64,000 nucleotides of DNA from Thermogemmatispora onikobensis (GTDB lineage Bacteria > Chloroflexota > Ktedonobacteria > Ktedonobacterales > Ktedonobacteraceae), in assembly GCF_001748285.1 (NCBI RefSeq), contig NZ_BDGT01000012.1:1-64000 (forward strand), read 5' to 3'. The notes below the pieces were generated by a model. The model made no database searches, was not told the origin of the DNA, and worked only from the letters and a program-made list of their open reading frames with translations. This document shows positions 25,774 to 35,263 of the stretch, one piece after another; within the stretch, counting starts at the first letter, position 1, and each line of letters opens with the position of its first letter. A program made the position numbers and the translations under genes.

Positions 25774-26154
25774 ATGTATAAAGGACAATCTGGAATGTGG
25801 TCCTGGCTGCTGCATCGCGTGACAGGACTGGCGGTTCTTCTCTTCCTGCTTGTGCACATCGTCGATATTGGGTTGCTCTCCTTTGGCCCGGATGTCTACA
25901 ACGAAGGCATCGCCCTCTTTAGCACTGGCATCGTGCGCGTCATCTCGCTCGGGCTGATTGCCTCTGTACTCTATCATGCCTTCAATGGCGTGCGCATTAT
26001 TTTAATCGATTTCTGGCCACGAGGTGCTCGCTACCAGGGGGTCATGTTTGCGGTCGTGATGATCCTCACCATTCTCTGTTTCCTGCCGATGGCCTACTTT
26101 GTGGTAGCGCCTATCTTCCAGCCCGGAGCCTCTGCCGTGGCGCTGCCCATGTAA
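25774..26154 (+). CDS. sdhC: Succinate dehydrogenase cytochrome b556 subunit
   Basis: A 126-residue membrane subunit of Complex II that binds heme b and quinone. Three transmembrane helices are visible. SWLLHRVTGLAVLLFLLVH carries the conserved His and SdhC-type start, and HAFNGVR lies near the second helix with another candidate heme-ligand His. GGAG precedes the ATG. It heads the sdhCDAB cluster but is followed by an unusual 424-bp gap. Confidence 0.85.
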   Translation: MYKGQSGMWSWLLHRVTGLAVLLFLLVHIVDIGLLSFGPDVYNEGIALFSTGIVRVISLGLIASVLYHAFNGVRIILIDFWPRGARYQGVMFAVVMILTILCFLPMAYFVVAPIFQPGASAVALPM

Positions 26155-26578
26155 GAATGGTGGGATGGGGATGGGCGACGAGGTCAACCGGGAGAAGCGC
26201 TAAGAGATCTCTCCTTGGGCCTCTGGCCTGCATCTCGCTTGCGGCCTGCCGGTCTGCCCTGCCCTGTCTGTCAGCGAGCTAACCGAGCAAGCTCGCCGAG
26301 CTGGCGAGAGATGAGATGAACCTGTGCAATCTGGCTCCCCGACAACTCCCTGGTGAGCGCGGCGGCGACTGAGTGCCTGTGGAAAGGTCAGTGAGCAAGA
26401 GCTCTCGACACCGTGCTGAGAGAGACCCGCGAGAGGCCTGGTAGCTGACGAAGCGGAGGATGAACAGGCGAGAAGAGACAGAAACGAGGGCTTGCTGACC
26501 AGCCTGCTCCTGTGGCGCAGTGTCGCGCCTGCCCGCTATGATGACGATCTTGCTCTCGTGAAGAGGAGTGCTGCAACT
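26155..26578 (+). other. 424-bp gap inside the sdh cluster
   Basis: No gene recognised. It holds one 7-bp hairpin, GCGAGCT/AGCTCGC, near 26275-26300. A weak TATGAT -10-like box lies near 26537. Such a gap within a four-subunit complex operon suggests separate control or RNA processing, but nothing proves it. Confidence 0.4.
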
Positions 26579-26998
26579 ATGTTACGTGTTCCCAGTGGCT
26601 ATGGCCCGCGTCCCACGGGCGGCGGCTTTGAGACCTTTTCCTGGTACTTCTTCCGTATCTCCGGGGTAGCACTTATTTTTCTGGCGATCATCCATCTGAT
26701 CCTCATGCACGTCACGACCGACGTCGCCTGTACCAGCTATCAGTTCGTAGCCCATCGCTATCAAAATCCGTACTGGCGCCTGTATGACTGGCTACTACTG
26801 ACTCTGGCGCTGCTGCATGGCATGAATGGCCTGCGTGTGGTGATCGATGACTATGTGCGCAGTCGTGGCTGGCGCCTGTTCTTGCTCTCGCTGGTAGGGC
26901 TGGCGACGCTGGCGTTCTTCCTGCTTGGAACGATTACGATTGTGACCTTCCAGCCTGTGGCCAGTGGATTGCAGGGTGCCTCCTGTGTGACCCACTAG
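26579..26998 (+). CDS. sdhD: Succinate dehydrogenase membrane anchor subunit
   Basis: A 139-residue second membrane subunit of Complex II with three hydrophobic helices. The first contains SWYFFRISGVALIFLAIIHL with a conserved His. The second contains LALLHGMNGLRVVI, the HxMxGxR pattern of this family. GAGGAG 10 nt upstream fixes the ATG at 26579. An upstream in-frame start at 26492 would add 29 unrelated residues. The sdhA start follows 16 nt later. Confidence 0.85.
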   Translation: MLRVPSGYGPRPTGGGFETFSWYFFRISGVALIFLAIIHLILMHVTTDVACTSYQFVAHRYQNPYWRLYDWLLLTLALLHGMNGLRVVIDDYVRSRGWRLFLLSLVGLATLAFFLLGTITIVTFQPVASGLQGASCVTH

Positions 26999-27014
26999 AG
27001 AGAGGGGAATAGCT

Positions 27015-28751
27015 ATGTACCAGAAATTTGATGTGGTCATCGTCGGCGCTGGCGGCGCCGGGCTGATGGCAGCGATGCAGCTTCCCAACGCCAGCGTGGC
27101 CGTTCTCTCGAAGGTCTATCCCACGCGCTCCCATACGGGGGCTGCCCAGGGGGGAGTTGCGGCAGCGCTGGGCAATCTGGAGGAAGACCACTGGAAGTGG
27201 CACATGTATGACACCATCAAGGGCGGCGACTATCTGGTCGACCAGCCAGCGGCAGAGATTCTGGCCCGCGATGCCATTGACGCCATCTACGAACTGGAGC
27301 ATCGGGGCCTGCCTTTTAACCGCACGCCGGATGGGCGCATCGATCAGCGCCGCTTTGGTGGCCATACGCGCAACTACGGCGAGGCACCAGTACGCCGCTC
27401 CTGTTACGCCGCCGACCGCACAGGTCATATGCTGCTCCAGACCATGTACCAGAACGCCATCAAGAACCAGGTGCGCTTCTTTAATGAGTTCCTGGCCCTC
27501 GATCTGTTGGTCAACGAAGGGCGGGTCTGTGGCGTCGTGGCCCTGGAGATTCGCACGGGCGAGATCCATACCTTCCATGCTAAAGCGGTCCTCTTTGCAA
27601 CCGGCGGTTATGGCCGTGCCTGGCGCGTGACCAGCAATGCCTTCGCCTGCATGGGCGATGGTATGGCCATCGCCTACCGCCGCGGTATCCCCCTGCAAGA
27701 TATGGAGATGTATCAGTTCCATCCGACGGGCCTCTATAAGGTGGGGGTGCTGTTGAGCGAGGGCGCCCGCGGCGAGGGGGCGCGCCTGCTCAATGGCAAG
27801 GGCGAGTACTTCATGGAACGCTACATGCCCACGCTCAAGGACCTGGCGCCGCGCGATATCGTCTCCCGCTGCATCATTAAGGAGGTCAAGGAAGGGCGTG
27901 GCGTCAACGGCGAGGACTATGTCTATCTCGACCTGCGCCACCTCGGCGAGAAGGTGATTACGGAGAAGCTGCCCGATATCACCGAGTTCGCCCGCAATTA
28001 CCTGGGCGTGGAGCCGATCCGCGAGCCGGTGCCGATCCAGCCGACAGCCCACTATGCAATGGGAGGCATCCCCACCGATAACGATGGGCGCGTGGTCATT
28101 GATGAGCAGTGGACGCCGCTGCCGGGCTTCTACGCCGCCGGCGAGGTGGCCTGCGTCTCAGTCCACGGAGCCAATCGCCTGGGTACGAATTCGCTGGTCG
28201 ATCTGATCGTCTTCGGGCGCCGCGCCGGTAAGCACATGGCCAGGTTCATCGCCGAGAACGATCACGTTCCTCTGCCGCCGCATCACGAAGACTTTGCCCG
28301 CGAGATGGTCGACCACCTCCTGACCTCCAAGGGGGGCGAGTCGGCGGCGCGCATCCGCAATGAACTGCAGGGCGAGATGCTGGAGAACGTCTTCGTCGAG
28401 CGTCAGGAGAAGGGCCTGCAGCATGCAATGGACACCGTTGCGGGTCTGCAGGAGGCCTATCAGAAGGTCCAGCTTCAGGATAAAGGCAAGACCTTCAATA
28501 CGGAGCTGGTCGAGGCCATCGAGCTGGGTTTCCTGCTGGAGTGCGCCGCTGCCACCGTTCATGGGGCCCTCGCTCGCAAGGAGAGCCGCGGCGCTCACTA
28601 TCGTCTCGATTATCCTGAGCGCGACGACGTCAACTGGCTCAAGCACACCTTGATCTATAAGGGAGATGGAGCCTGCAACGCCCGTCTTGCCTATAAGGAT
28701 GTCATCCTGATCGATGACCCAGTCTTTAAGCCCAAGGAACGCAAATACTAG
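27015..28751 (+). CDS. sdhA: Succinate dehydrogenase flavoprotein subunit
   Basis: Catalytic FAD subunit that oxidises succinate to fumarate, 578 residues. The N-terminal FAD fingerprint is VVIVGAGGAGLMAA. RSHTGAAQGG holds His40, the expected covalent FAD attachment. MYQFHPTGL, SEGARGEGARLLN and APRDIVSR are active-site segments. The C-terminal helical region is complete. It lies 16 nt after sdhD and 45 nt before sdhB. Fumarate reduction in vivo cannot be excluded from sequence. Confidence 0.96.
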   Translation: MYQKFDVVIVGAGGAGLMAAMQLPNASVAVLSKVYPTRSHTGAAQGGVAAALGNLEEDHWKWHMYDTIKGGDYLVDQPAAEILARDAIDAIYELEHRGLPFNRTPDGRIDQRRFGGHTRNYGEAPVRRSCYAADRTGHMLLQTMYQNAIKNQVRFFNEFLALDLLVNEGRVCGVVALEIRTGEIHTFHAKAVLFATGGYGRAWRVTSNAFACMGDGMAIAYRRGIPLQDMEMYQFHPTGLYKVGVLLSEGARGEGARLLNGKGEYFMERYMPTLKDLAPRDIVSRCIIKEVKEGRGVNGEDYVYLDLRHLGEKVITEKLPDITEFARNYLGVEPIREPVPIQPTAHYAMGGIPTDNDGRVVIDEQWTPLPGFYAAGEVACVSVHGANRLGTNSLVDLIVFGRRAGKHMARFIAENDHVPLPPHHEDFAREMVDHLLTSKGGESAARIRNELQGEMLENVFVERQEKGLQHAMDTVAGLQEAYQKVQLQDKGKTFNTELVEAIELGFLLECAAATVHGALARKESRGAHYRLDYPERDDVNWLKHTLIYKGDGACNARLAYKDVILIDDPVFKPKERKY

Positions 28752-28796
28752 GCGCGTCCCAGCTTCAGGGAGACGCTCTAAGACAGGTGAGGTGCT

Positions 28797-29504
28797 ATGA
28801 AAGTTACCCTGCGCATTAAGCGCTTCGATCCCGATAAGGATGCGAAGCCCTACTGGGCCGAGTATACGGTTGAGGCCAGCCCCGTCGACCGCTTGCTGGA
28901 CGCGCTCAACACCATTAAGTGGACGATCGACGGTACGTTGACCTTCCGCCGCTCTTGCGCGCATGGAGTCTGTGGCTCGGATGCCATGCGCATCAACGGG
29001 CGCAACCGTCTGGCCTGCAAAGTGCTGATCCGCGATGTCGGTGAGAAGGTGACGGTTGAACCAATGCTTGGCTTCCCGGTGATCAAGGATCTGGTGGTCG
29101 ATATGGACCCCTTCTTCCACAAGTACGAGTCCATCAAGCCCTATCTGATCACCTATGATAATGAGCCGGGAACCGAGCGCCTGCAGAGTCCCGAGGAGCG
29201 GGCGCGCTACGACGAGGGGACGAAGTGCATTCTCTGCGGGGCCTGTACTGGCTCGTGTCCCTCGATCTGGGGGAACCCCGACTGGGTCGGGCCGGCGGCC
29301 ATTGTCAACGCCCACCGCTTCATCTTCGATAGCCGCGATCAGGGCACGGCGGAGCGTCTGGCGATCCTCGGGCAGCGTAACGGTGTCTGGCGCTGCCGTA
29401 CGATCTTTAACTGCTCCGATGCCTGCCCGCGCGGCATCCCGGTCACCGATCTGATCGAGCAGGTGAAGCGGGCCATTATCTACGGCGATCGCAATATTGA
29501 CTGA
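28797..29504 (+). CDS. sdhB: Succinate dehydrogenase iron-sulfur subunit
   Basis: A 235-residue electron-transfer subunit linking SdhA to the quinone site. The N-terminal 2Fe-2S domain has RRSCAHGVCGSDAM and a later RLACKV Cys. The C-terminal domain has CILCGACTGSCP, then CRTIFNCSDACPRGIP, which together bind the 4Fe-4S and 3Fe-4S clusters. GGTGAGGTGCT precedes the ATG. A 14-bp palindrome follows the stop. Confidence 0.96.
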   Translation: MKVTLRIKRFDPDKDAKPYWAEYTVEASPVDRLLDALNTIKWTIDGTLTFRRSCAHGVCGSDAMRINGRNRLACKVLIRDVGEKVTVEPMLGFPVIKDLVVDMDPFFHKYESIKPYLITYDNEPGTERLQSPEERARYDEGTKCILCGACTGSCPSIWGNPDWVGPAAIVNAHRFIFDSRDQGTAERLAILGQRNGVWRCRTIFNCSDACPRGIPVTDLIEQVKRAIIYGDRNID

Positions 29505-29508
29505 GGAA

Positions 29509-29522
29509 CAGCGCTAGCGCTG
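29509..29522 (+). repeat. Palindrome just after sdhB
   Basis: CAGCGCTAGCGCTG starts 5 nt past the sdhB stop. It could act as a weak terminator or an mRNA 3' stabiliser. The remaining spacer to 29787 shows nothing else. Confidence 0.45.
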
Positions 29523-29787
29523 GGTGTGGTGTGAGATCACTTCGTCCAGCGCTCTGGCGACGGACTACACTGGTCCTGAGAGAGGCGAGAGTGAGGAGGC
29601 CAGCGCCAGGGAGGGCCCGGCCCGGCAGACCCCGGGGGCCAGCCGCCCTCGGGCCGTCCGAGCCGGGCTGCTCTGTCCTCAAAGGAGGGAGGAAGGTGCT
29701 GCTCCTGCGACTCTCGGGCCTGCCGCTCATGCCGCCGGGGCCTGGCCTGTCGGTGCTAGCGCCAGGTGAGCGAGGAGTGTTGACACT

Positions 29788-30696
29788 ATGTCCTCTGCCA
29801 TGATTGACGAAGAACGTGCCTCGTGGGAGCATCGCTTTATTACGGCCAACGGTATCCGGCTCCATTATGTGACTCAGGGGCAGGGGCCGCTGGTGCTCTT
29901 GCTCCACGGTTTCCCCGAGTTCTGGTACTCCTGGCGCCATCAGATTCCTGTGCTGGCCGAGGCTGGCTACTGCGTTGTAGCCCCCGACTTGCGTGGCTAC
30001 AACGAGAGCGAGAAGCCGCTTCGAGGCTATGACCTGCGCACCCTGGCGCGCGATGTGGCGGCCTTGATCATGGCACTGGGCTATGAGCGGGCGGTCGTCG
30101 TGGGTCACGACTGGGGTGGGGTCATCGCCTGGCAAGTAGCGATGCGCTATCCCGAGCTGGTCGAGCGCCTGGTGATTATGAATGCTCCGCATCCGGCGGC
30201 GATGCTGCGCGAGCTGCGTTCCCTCAAGCAGCTGCGCATGAGCTGGTATGTTTTCGCCTTCCAGCTCCCCTGGCTGCCGGAGTACATACTGAGCCGCAAC
30301 GGGGCCAACGAGATCGGCAGAATGCTACGCGGGAGCGCCGTGCAGAAGGAAGCTTTTCCGCGCTCCGTCACGGCTCAGTACCAGGCTGCCATGAGCAAGC
30401 CCGGTGCTCTTCCCGCAGCCCTGGCCTATTATCGACAATTCGTGCGCGATCTGCCGCGGGTCCTCTGGCGACGTCAGTTACGGGCCTTGCCCCAGATTCA
30501 GGCCCCGACCCTGCTGCTCTGGGGCCTGCAGGATATCGCTCTCAGCACCGAGCTAACCTACGGCCTGGAGCCGTACGTCAAGCAACTGCGCGTCGTCTAC
30601 CTGCCCGAAAGCGGCCACTGGGTTCAACAGGAGCAGCCTGAGCAGGTCAATCGCCTGCTGCTCGACTTTCTGCGAGGGCCGGAGACAGACGAGTAA
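29788..30696 (+). CDS. Alpha/beta-fold hydrolase, epoxide-hydrolase / haloacid-dehalogenase-like
   Basis: A 302-residue soluble enzyme. LHGFPEFWYSWRHQ (39-52) supplies the oxyanion hole, GHDWGG (106-111) holds the nucleophile Asp108, WGLQD near residue 250 the acid, and ESGHWVQQEQPE the catalytic His. An Asp nucleophile with the HGFPE motif is typical of epoxide hydrolases and fluoroacetate dehalogenases rather than esterases. GAGGAG lies 10 nt before the ATG. It stops 15 nt from the convergent molybdoenzyme gene. The substrate is unknown. Confidence 0.85.
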   Translation: MSSAMIDEERASWEHRFITANGIRLHYVTQGQGPLVLLLHGFPEFWYSWRHQIPVLAEAGYCVVAPDLRGYNESEKPLRGYDLRTLARDVAALIMALGYERAVVVGHDWGGVIAWQVAMRYPELVERLVIMNAPHPAAMLRELRSLKQLRMSWYVFAFQLPWLPEYILSRNGANEIGRMLRGSAVQKEAFPRSVTAQYQAAMSKPGALPAALAYYRQFVRDLPRVLWRRQLRALPQIQAPTLLLWGLQDIALSTELTYGLEPYVKQLRVVYLPESGHWVQQEQPEQVNRLLLDFLRGPETDE

Positions 30697-30711
30697 GGCG
30701 GGCACCTGAGA

Positions 30712-32352
30712 TCAGGCGACAACGACAGTAATTGTATGATAGCCGGAAGCGCCATCGGGCAATGGCGGCGCCGGACGAGGGTCCTGGACGTTGCCTTGCA
30801 GATCGACGGCGCGCGCTGTGATGGTGTAGCTACCGGCCTGAGAAGGCGCGCGCCAGGGCAGTTCCCAGAGAACCCAGGTCAGGGCCGACAGGGGACGCTT
30901 GAGGGTCGCGCGCTGCCAGCTCTGCCCAAGGTCAAAGCTTACATCGACCTCGCTGATGCCACGCTCCCCCGAAAAGGCCACGCCGGCAATATAGGTCAGA
31001 CTGCCCGCTGCCAGGCGGCTCCCGTCAAGAGGGGTATCAATGCGCGTCGTCATGCGGATCTGGGCCTCGTCGCTCCAGCCGCGCTGTTGCCAGTAGCCCT
31101 GGTAGTCGTAGTTCACCACCTCGATACGTGTGATCCACTTGGCGTGCTTCATACCATAAATGCCGGGAACCAGGAGACGCAGCGGATAGCCGTGGCGCTC
31201 CGGCAAGGTCTGGCCATTCATCCGCACGGCGAGCAGCGTCGTTGGCTCCAGGGCCTTGGCGAGATGGATGCTATCGCTATAATCATCGGCACAGTGGAAG
31301 ACCACCTTCGTCGCTCCCGCTCTGGGGCGCGCCCGCTGCAGGAGAGCGGCCAGCGGCACGCCCTCCCAGAGGGCGTTGCTCATGTAGGGGCCGCCGACCT
31401 CGTTGCTGATGCACATCATCGATTCGTACTGGCGGCGCATAGGCAGCGTCAGCAGCTCGGCATAGGTCAGCGTGTAGGGCTCCTCAACCTGGCCGCCGAT
31501 CGTGAGGCGCCAGCTCTCGCCGTTGACCACAGGATCAGCCAGCAGATTCTTTGAAACCACATAATATTGATCGTTTGGCGTGATTTCTGAAGAAAGATGA
31601 GAAACGGGCACGATAGGGCCGTAGTTCGGTTGGGGAGGTGGGACGATGCGGCTCTTGAAGCCGCGCAGCGTGACTGTAGGGGCGTGGGCGCCCTGGGTAA
31701 TAAAGCGGAAAGCGAAGGCGGCCAGCAGACCCACCCCAGCGAGGATCAGGCCGCGGCGCAGCAGGGTTTGACGCTGCTCACGCACCTCGGCCCGGCGCTG
31801 CTCCTCGCGGATGCGGCTGGCGGTCAGCCAGTGATAGGCGGGCGGGAAGAGCACGGCGAAGACCAGGCCGCTGACGGCCAGGCTCCACATGCTATTGACC
31901 CAGCCAATGCTCAGAGAGGTCCCAAAGAGGCCGGCCCCGGTCAGCGGGAGCAGCACCAGGCCGGCGAAAAGCCAGAGCGAGGCCGCCAGCAGGAGGCCGT
32001 CCCCCAGTCCTGGCCCCCGGTCGGGCTTGGGCAAGAAGCGCCGGCGGGCCAGCAGGTAGAGGCCACCGCTGGCGGCGAGGACCAGGCACTGGCCCAGGAT
32101 GACGCAAACCAATAAGTAGCGCTTCGCCTCGTCGCCGAGCAATTGCTGCAGCAATTGGAAGAGCGACAGGGGCATCAGCGCCGTAATGGTTGCCCCGACC
32201 TGCTCGGGCAGAGACACGCCATGAGCAAAGGTACTCAGCAAGAGCATACAGCCCGAGGAGACGAGTCCCGCCAGCAAGCCGGCGCCGCTGCCGGCAAGGA
32301 AAGCCTCCTGAGTAGAAAGCCTCGGAGGCGAAGAGGTCTCAGGCGAAACCAT
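30712..32352 (-). CDS. Membrane molybdopterin-dependent oxidoreductase, sulfite-oxidase family
   Basis: A 546-residue protein. The N-terminal half has about five transmembrane segments (about 15-215). The C-terminal half is an exported SuoX-like molybdopterin domain (about 235-440; ESMMCISNEVGG with the Mo-ligand Cys, HGYPLRLLVPGIYGMKHAKW) followed by a dimerisation Ig-like domain (GVAFSGERGISEVDVSFD). No heme domain is visible, so electrons must go to another carrier, perhaps through the membrane part. A candidate promoter lies at 32478-32451 (TTGATG, 16 bp, AATAAT). The substrate could be sulfite or a sulfoxide. Confidence 0.82.
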   Translation of the reverse strand: MVSPETSSPPRLSTQEAFLAGSGAGLLAGLVSSGCMLLLSTFAHGVSLPEQVGATITALMPLSLFQLLQQLLGDEAKRYLLVCVILGQCLVLAASGGLYLLARRRFLPKPDRGPGLGDGLLLAASLWLFAGLVLLPLTGAGLFGTSLSIGWVNSMWSLAVSGLVFAVLFPPAYHWLTASRIREEQRRAEVREQRQTLLRRGLILAGVGLLAAFAFRFITQGAHAPTVTLRGFKSRIVPPPQPNYGPIVPVSHLSSEITPNDQYYVVSKNLLADPVVNGESWRLTIGGQVEEPYTLTYAELLTLPMRRQYESMMCISNEVGGPYMSNALWEGVPLAALLQRARPRAGATKVVFHCADDYSDSIHLAKALEPTTLLAVRMNGQTLPERHGYPLRLLVPGIYGMKHAKWITRIEVVNYDYQGYWQQRGWSDEAQIRMTTRIDTPLDGSRLAAGSLTYIAGVAFSGERGISEVDVSFDLGQSWQRATLKRPLSALTWVLWELPWRAPSQAGSYTITARAVDLQGNVQDPRPAPPLPDGASGYHTITVVVA

Positions 32353-32800
32353 TGTTGACGAAACAGCCCTTTCTAGCGCGAGCCTGAAGGAAAAGAAGAA
32401 AGCCGGGCGGCCTCAGTAGATCAAGATCAGCTCCGCGCCATCTTCATCCCATTATTGTAAGTCAGGCCACATCATCAATGCTACACGCGGGAGCAAGGCT
32501 TCTTTGACAGGCCGATCGTGGGCATATCCTGCGAGAAGGGCGACAGGCTCAAACAATCAGGCGCAGAGGGAAAGCGAGCTCAGGAGAACGGTCACTTGTT
32601 GCTTGCCTGCAAATGGAGTATCATCTATGCCGAATAGCGCTCCCCTTGCCTGCCGAGGCCGCATCTGAAGCGTAGCGTGCGTCCCGCTCGCTGGCTGGTT
32701 GGAGGCGCTGGAGCGCACACAATCGGCAGTCGCCCCTCTCTTGCGTCCAGGACAGAAGGACGCCACTAGTAAAAGACCATCTGCGAGGAAGCCGAGACTT
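32353..32800. other. 448-bp divergent spacer
   Basis: Carries the candidate minus-strand promoter for the molybdoenzyme (32451-32478) and a plus-strand TTGACA (32504-32509) with TATCCT after only 15 bp, upstream of the ROK gene. No gene recognised. Confidence 0.4.
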
Positions 32801-33871
32801 ATGCCAGAAGACCAAGTGATCACAGCTACGACGACAGCAGCGACGACAGACACTGCGCATCTCCCCCTGGCCGTCGGCGTTGATCTGGGAGGAACGCAGC
32901 TACGGGTAGCGGTGCTGCGCGGGGCCACCCTGCTCTCGCGCGTGGGCCTGCTGACCGGCGAAGACGCAACGCCTGAGCGTCTGATCCCGCGCATTTGCGA
33001 CGCGATTCGTCAGGCGCTCTCTGAGGCGCGGGTTGAGCTCGGGCAAGTGGCTGGTATTGGCTTAGGAGCGCCAGGCCCGCTCAACAGCCAGAGCGGCGTC
33101 ATCTACTCGCCGCCCAATCTCCCGGGATGGGAAAACGTCCCCATTCGCGATATCCTGCAGAAAGACTTTCCGGTGCCGATCTACATCGAGAACGACGCCC
33201 ATTGCGCGGCCCTGGGCGAATACATGTTTGGGGCCGGGCGTGGCAGCGAAGACATGGTCTACATGACCGTGAGCACGGGGATCGGCGGCGGTATCATCTG
33301 CAAGGGCCGCTTGTTAGAAGGAGCGGGGGGAACCGCTGGCGAACTGGGGCATATGACCATCGACCTCAACGGGCCCCGCTGTAACTGTGGCAATATCGGC
33401 TGTTTAGAGGCCATTGCTTCGGGGACGGCCATTGCCCGGCGGGCCAATGAGGCTATTGCTGCTGGCCAGGGAGCCGAGCTACTCGCCTTTGCGCGCTCGC
33501 TCGATGAGCAGACGGCCCGCCAGCTCCATCTGCCTGCTGGCACGGAGAAGGAAAGCATCGAGCGAGTCAATGCTCGCACCGTCGGCGAGGCAGCGCGTGC
33601 TGGCATCGGACTGGCGCGGCAGATCATTGGCGAGGCGGCTCGTGGGCTGGGCGTGGGACTCGTCAACGTGATCCATATCTTCAATCCGCGCAAAATTATT
33701 CTGGGGGGCGGCGTTATGCAGCTCGGCGACCTGGTTCTTGGGCCAGCCCTCGATATTGTCGAGCAGCGCGCAATGAAGGCTCCGCGCTCCATCGTGAGCA
33801 TCGAGCTGGCGCAACTCGGCCCCAACGTCGGTTTGATCGGGGCTGGCACCCTGATCTACTATCATGCCTGA
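32801..33871 (+). CDS. ROK-family sugar kinase, probable glucokinase
   Basis: A 356-residue cytoplasmic kinase. It has the phosphate-1 motif VGVDLGGTQLRVAV, the DND-like YIENDAHCAALGEY with the catalytic Asp, and the ROK zinc site ELGHMTIDLNG followed by CNCGNIGCLE. There is no N-terminal winged helix, so it is a kinase and not a ROK repressor. The ATG at 32801 follows GAGGAAG. An upstream in-frame start at 32699 has no support. Glucose is the default substrate; N-acetylmannosamine or others are possible. Confidence 0.88.
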   Translation: MPEDQVITATTTAATTDTAHLPLAVGVDLGGTQLRVAVLRGATLLSRVGLLTGEDATPERLIPRICDAIRQALSEARVELGQVAGIGLGAPGPLNSQSGVIYSPPNLPGWENVPIRDILQKDFPVPIYIENDAHCAALGEYMFGAGRGSEDMVYMTVSTGIGGGIICKGRLLEGAGGTAGELGHMTIDLNGPRCNCGNIGCLEAIASGTAIARRANEAIAAGQGAELLAFARSLDEQTARQLHLPAGTEKESIERVNARTVGEAARAGIGLARQIIGEAARGLGVGLVNVIHIFNPRKIILGGGVMQLGDLVLGPALDIVEQRAMKAPRSIVSIELAQLGPNVGLIGAGTLIYYHA

Positions 33872-33967
33872 TCCCTCCGCTCGTCCGGGCTGGTCCCAGC
33901 CGGCGGGCGAGCCGGCGAGCTGGTGGAAGAGAGGCCAGGCAGGAAAGCGACAACAGTCAGGCTGAAG

Positions 33968-34717
33968 ATGGTGACAAAGAAGAAGGAACGTCTCGACGTT
34001 GCACTGGTGCGTCGCGGCCTCGTAGCCAGCCGAGAGCGTGCCCAGGCCCTGATCATGGCTGGGCGCGTCTATGTGGGCGAGCGACGCCTGGAGAAGCCCG
34101 GCGCCCAGGTGCCCGACGATGCCGACATCCGCCTCGATCTGGCTGCGCCTGAACTGCGCTACGTCAGTCGCGGCGGGTTGAAGCTCGAAAAAGCCCTCGA
34201 TGTCTTCGCTCTCGATCCGCGGGGACTGATCGCTCTGGATGTTGGCGCCTCGACTGGCGGCTTTACCGATTGTCTACTGCAGCGGGGGGCGGCCCGCGTC
34301 TATGCCGTTGACGTCGGGCATGGACAGCTTGCCTGGAGGCTGCGCAGCGACGCGCGCGTCGTCGTCATGGAAGGGGTCAACATCCGCTACCTGGAGACCT
34401 TGCCGGAGAGGCCGCAATGCGCGACTATCGATGTCTCCTTTATCTCGTTGCGCCTCGTTCTACCGCCGGTAGCGCGCTTGCTGGCCTCTGGCTCCTGGGT
34501 GGTGGCGCTGGTGAAGCCGCAGTTTGAGGCCGGGAAAGAGGAGGCTGACCGGGGCGAGGGCATTATCCGCGATCCGCGCGTCCATGAGCGCGTCCTACGC
34601 GAGCTGTCAGCCTGGATTCCCGAGCATACGCCGCTGCAGCTGCGCGGTCTGGTCGAGTCCCCCATTGCCGGCAGGGAGGGCAACAAAGAATTTCTGATGT
34701 ACCTTGTCCTTCCATAG
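33968..34717 (+). CDS. tlyA: TlyA-family rRNA 2'-O-methyltransferase
   Basis: A 249-residue protein: an N-terminal S4 RNA-binding domain (ERLDVALVRRGLVASRERAQ) and a C-terminal FtsJ-like methyltransferase (DVGASTGGFTDCLLQRGA, AVDVGHGQL, ATIDVSFISLR, LVKPQFEAG). Family members methylate riboses in 16S and 23S rRNA, and some are named hemolysins. I took the ATG at 33968, though its ribosome site is weak. A GTG at 33923 would add 15 residues. It lies 96 nt after the ROK gene. Confidence 0.9.
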   Translation: MVTKKKERLDVALVRRGLVASRERAQALIMAGRVYVGERRLEKPGAQVPDDADIRLDLAAPELRYVSRGGLKLEKALDVFALDPRGLIALDVGASTGGFTDCLLQRGAARVYAVDVGHGQLAWRLRSDARVVVMEGVNIRYLETLPERPQCATIDVSFISLRLVLPPVARLLASGSWVVALVKPQFEAGKEEADRGEGIIRDPRVHERVLRELSAWIPEHTPLQLRGLVESPIAGREGNKEFLMYLVLP

Positions 34718-35263
34718 GGGACATCCCAGACAAGGAAGCTCTGGGGGTGCGCGCACTCACTGGCGAGGCAAAGGAAGGCCCGCCGGGAGCCGGTGCTCTT
34801 CCAGCGACCTGTGCTCTGGCTCTGCGGCTAGCGAAAGGGGTCGAGGTGGGGGGGAAGAGCCTTAGCGGGCAGGCAGCGCAGAGCAAGGGGCAGGAAGAAA
34901 CAAGGAGGAAGAGCAAGCTGGCTCGTGGGGCGAGGGAACGCCATCAGCTTTGCGCTGTCTGCTGGGGATTGCCCAGCCGGCGGCCAGGCCAACAGACTGG
35001 GAAGGTCGGGCTACAATCTGGTACAATAACAGCAAGGTAGAGGTAGACCGTTCCTGGGGTGACGCGCCAGCTTGCTCCTCCTGGTGGGCCTTCATGTCTC
35101 GGGGGCGTGGCCGAAGGCGAGCGCGCTCGTGCCGCAAGGGAGCGAGCCGAGAGGTGAGAGGAGGGACCGGGCGGAGCGGCCAGGAGAGACGAGACGGGAA
35201 CGGGGCGCGTCAGCCGGGGGTCAGCCAGGCGCCGCCTGCAGCAGGCGAGAAAAGAGGAAGATC
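34718..35263. other. 546-bp spacer before the CoA ligase gene
   Basis: No gene recognised. TACAAT occurs twice 10 bp apart (35012-35017, 35022-35027) as possible -10 boxes, without a good -35. Purine-rich sequence follows up to the ribosome site. Confidence 0.35.

Noticed and set aside
26934-28052. Long antisense frame opposite sdhA (372 codons)
   Set aside because: It mirrors the codon structure of sdhA and has no independent start signal.
35072-35263. Extra 64 N-terminal residues for the CoA ligase
   Set aside because: Arg/Gly/Glu-rich composition and no family support; the ATG at 35264 has its own ribosome site.
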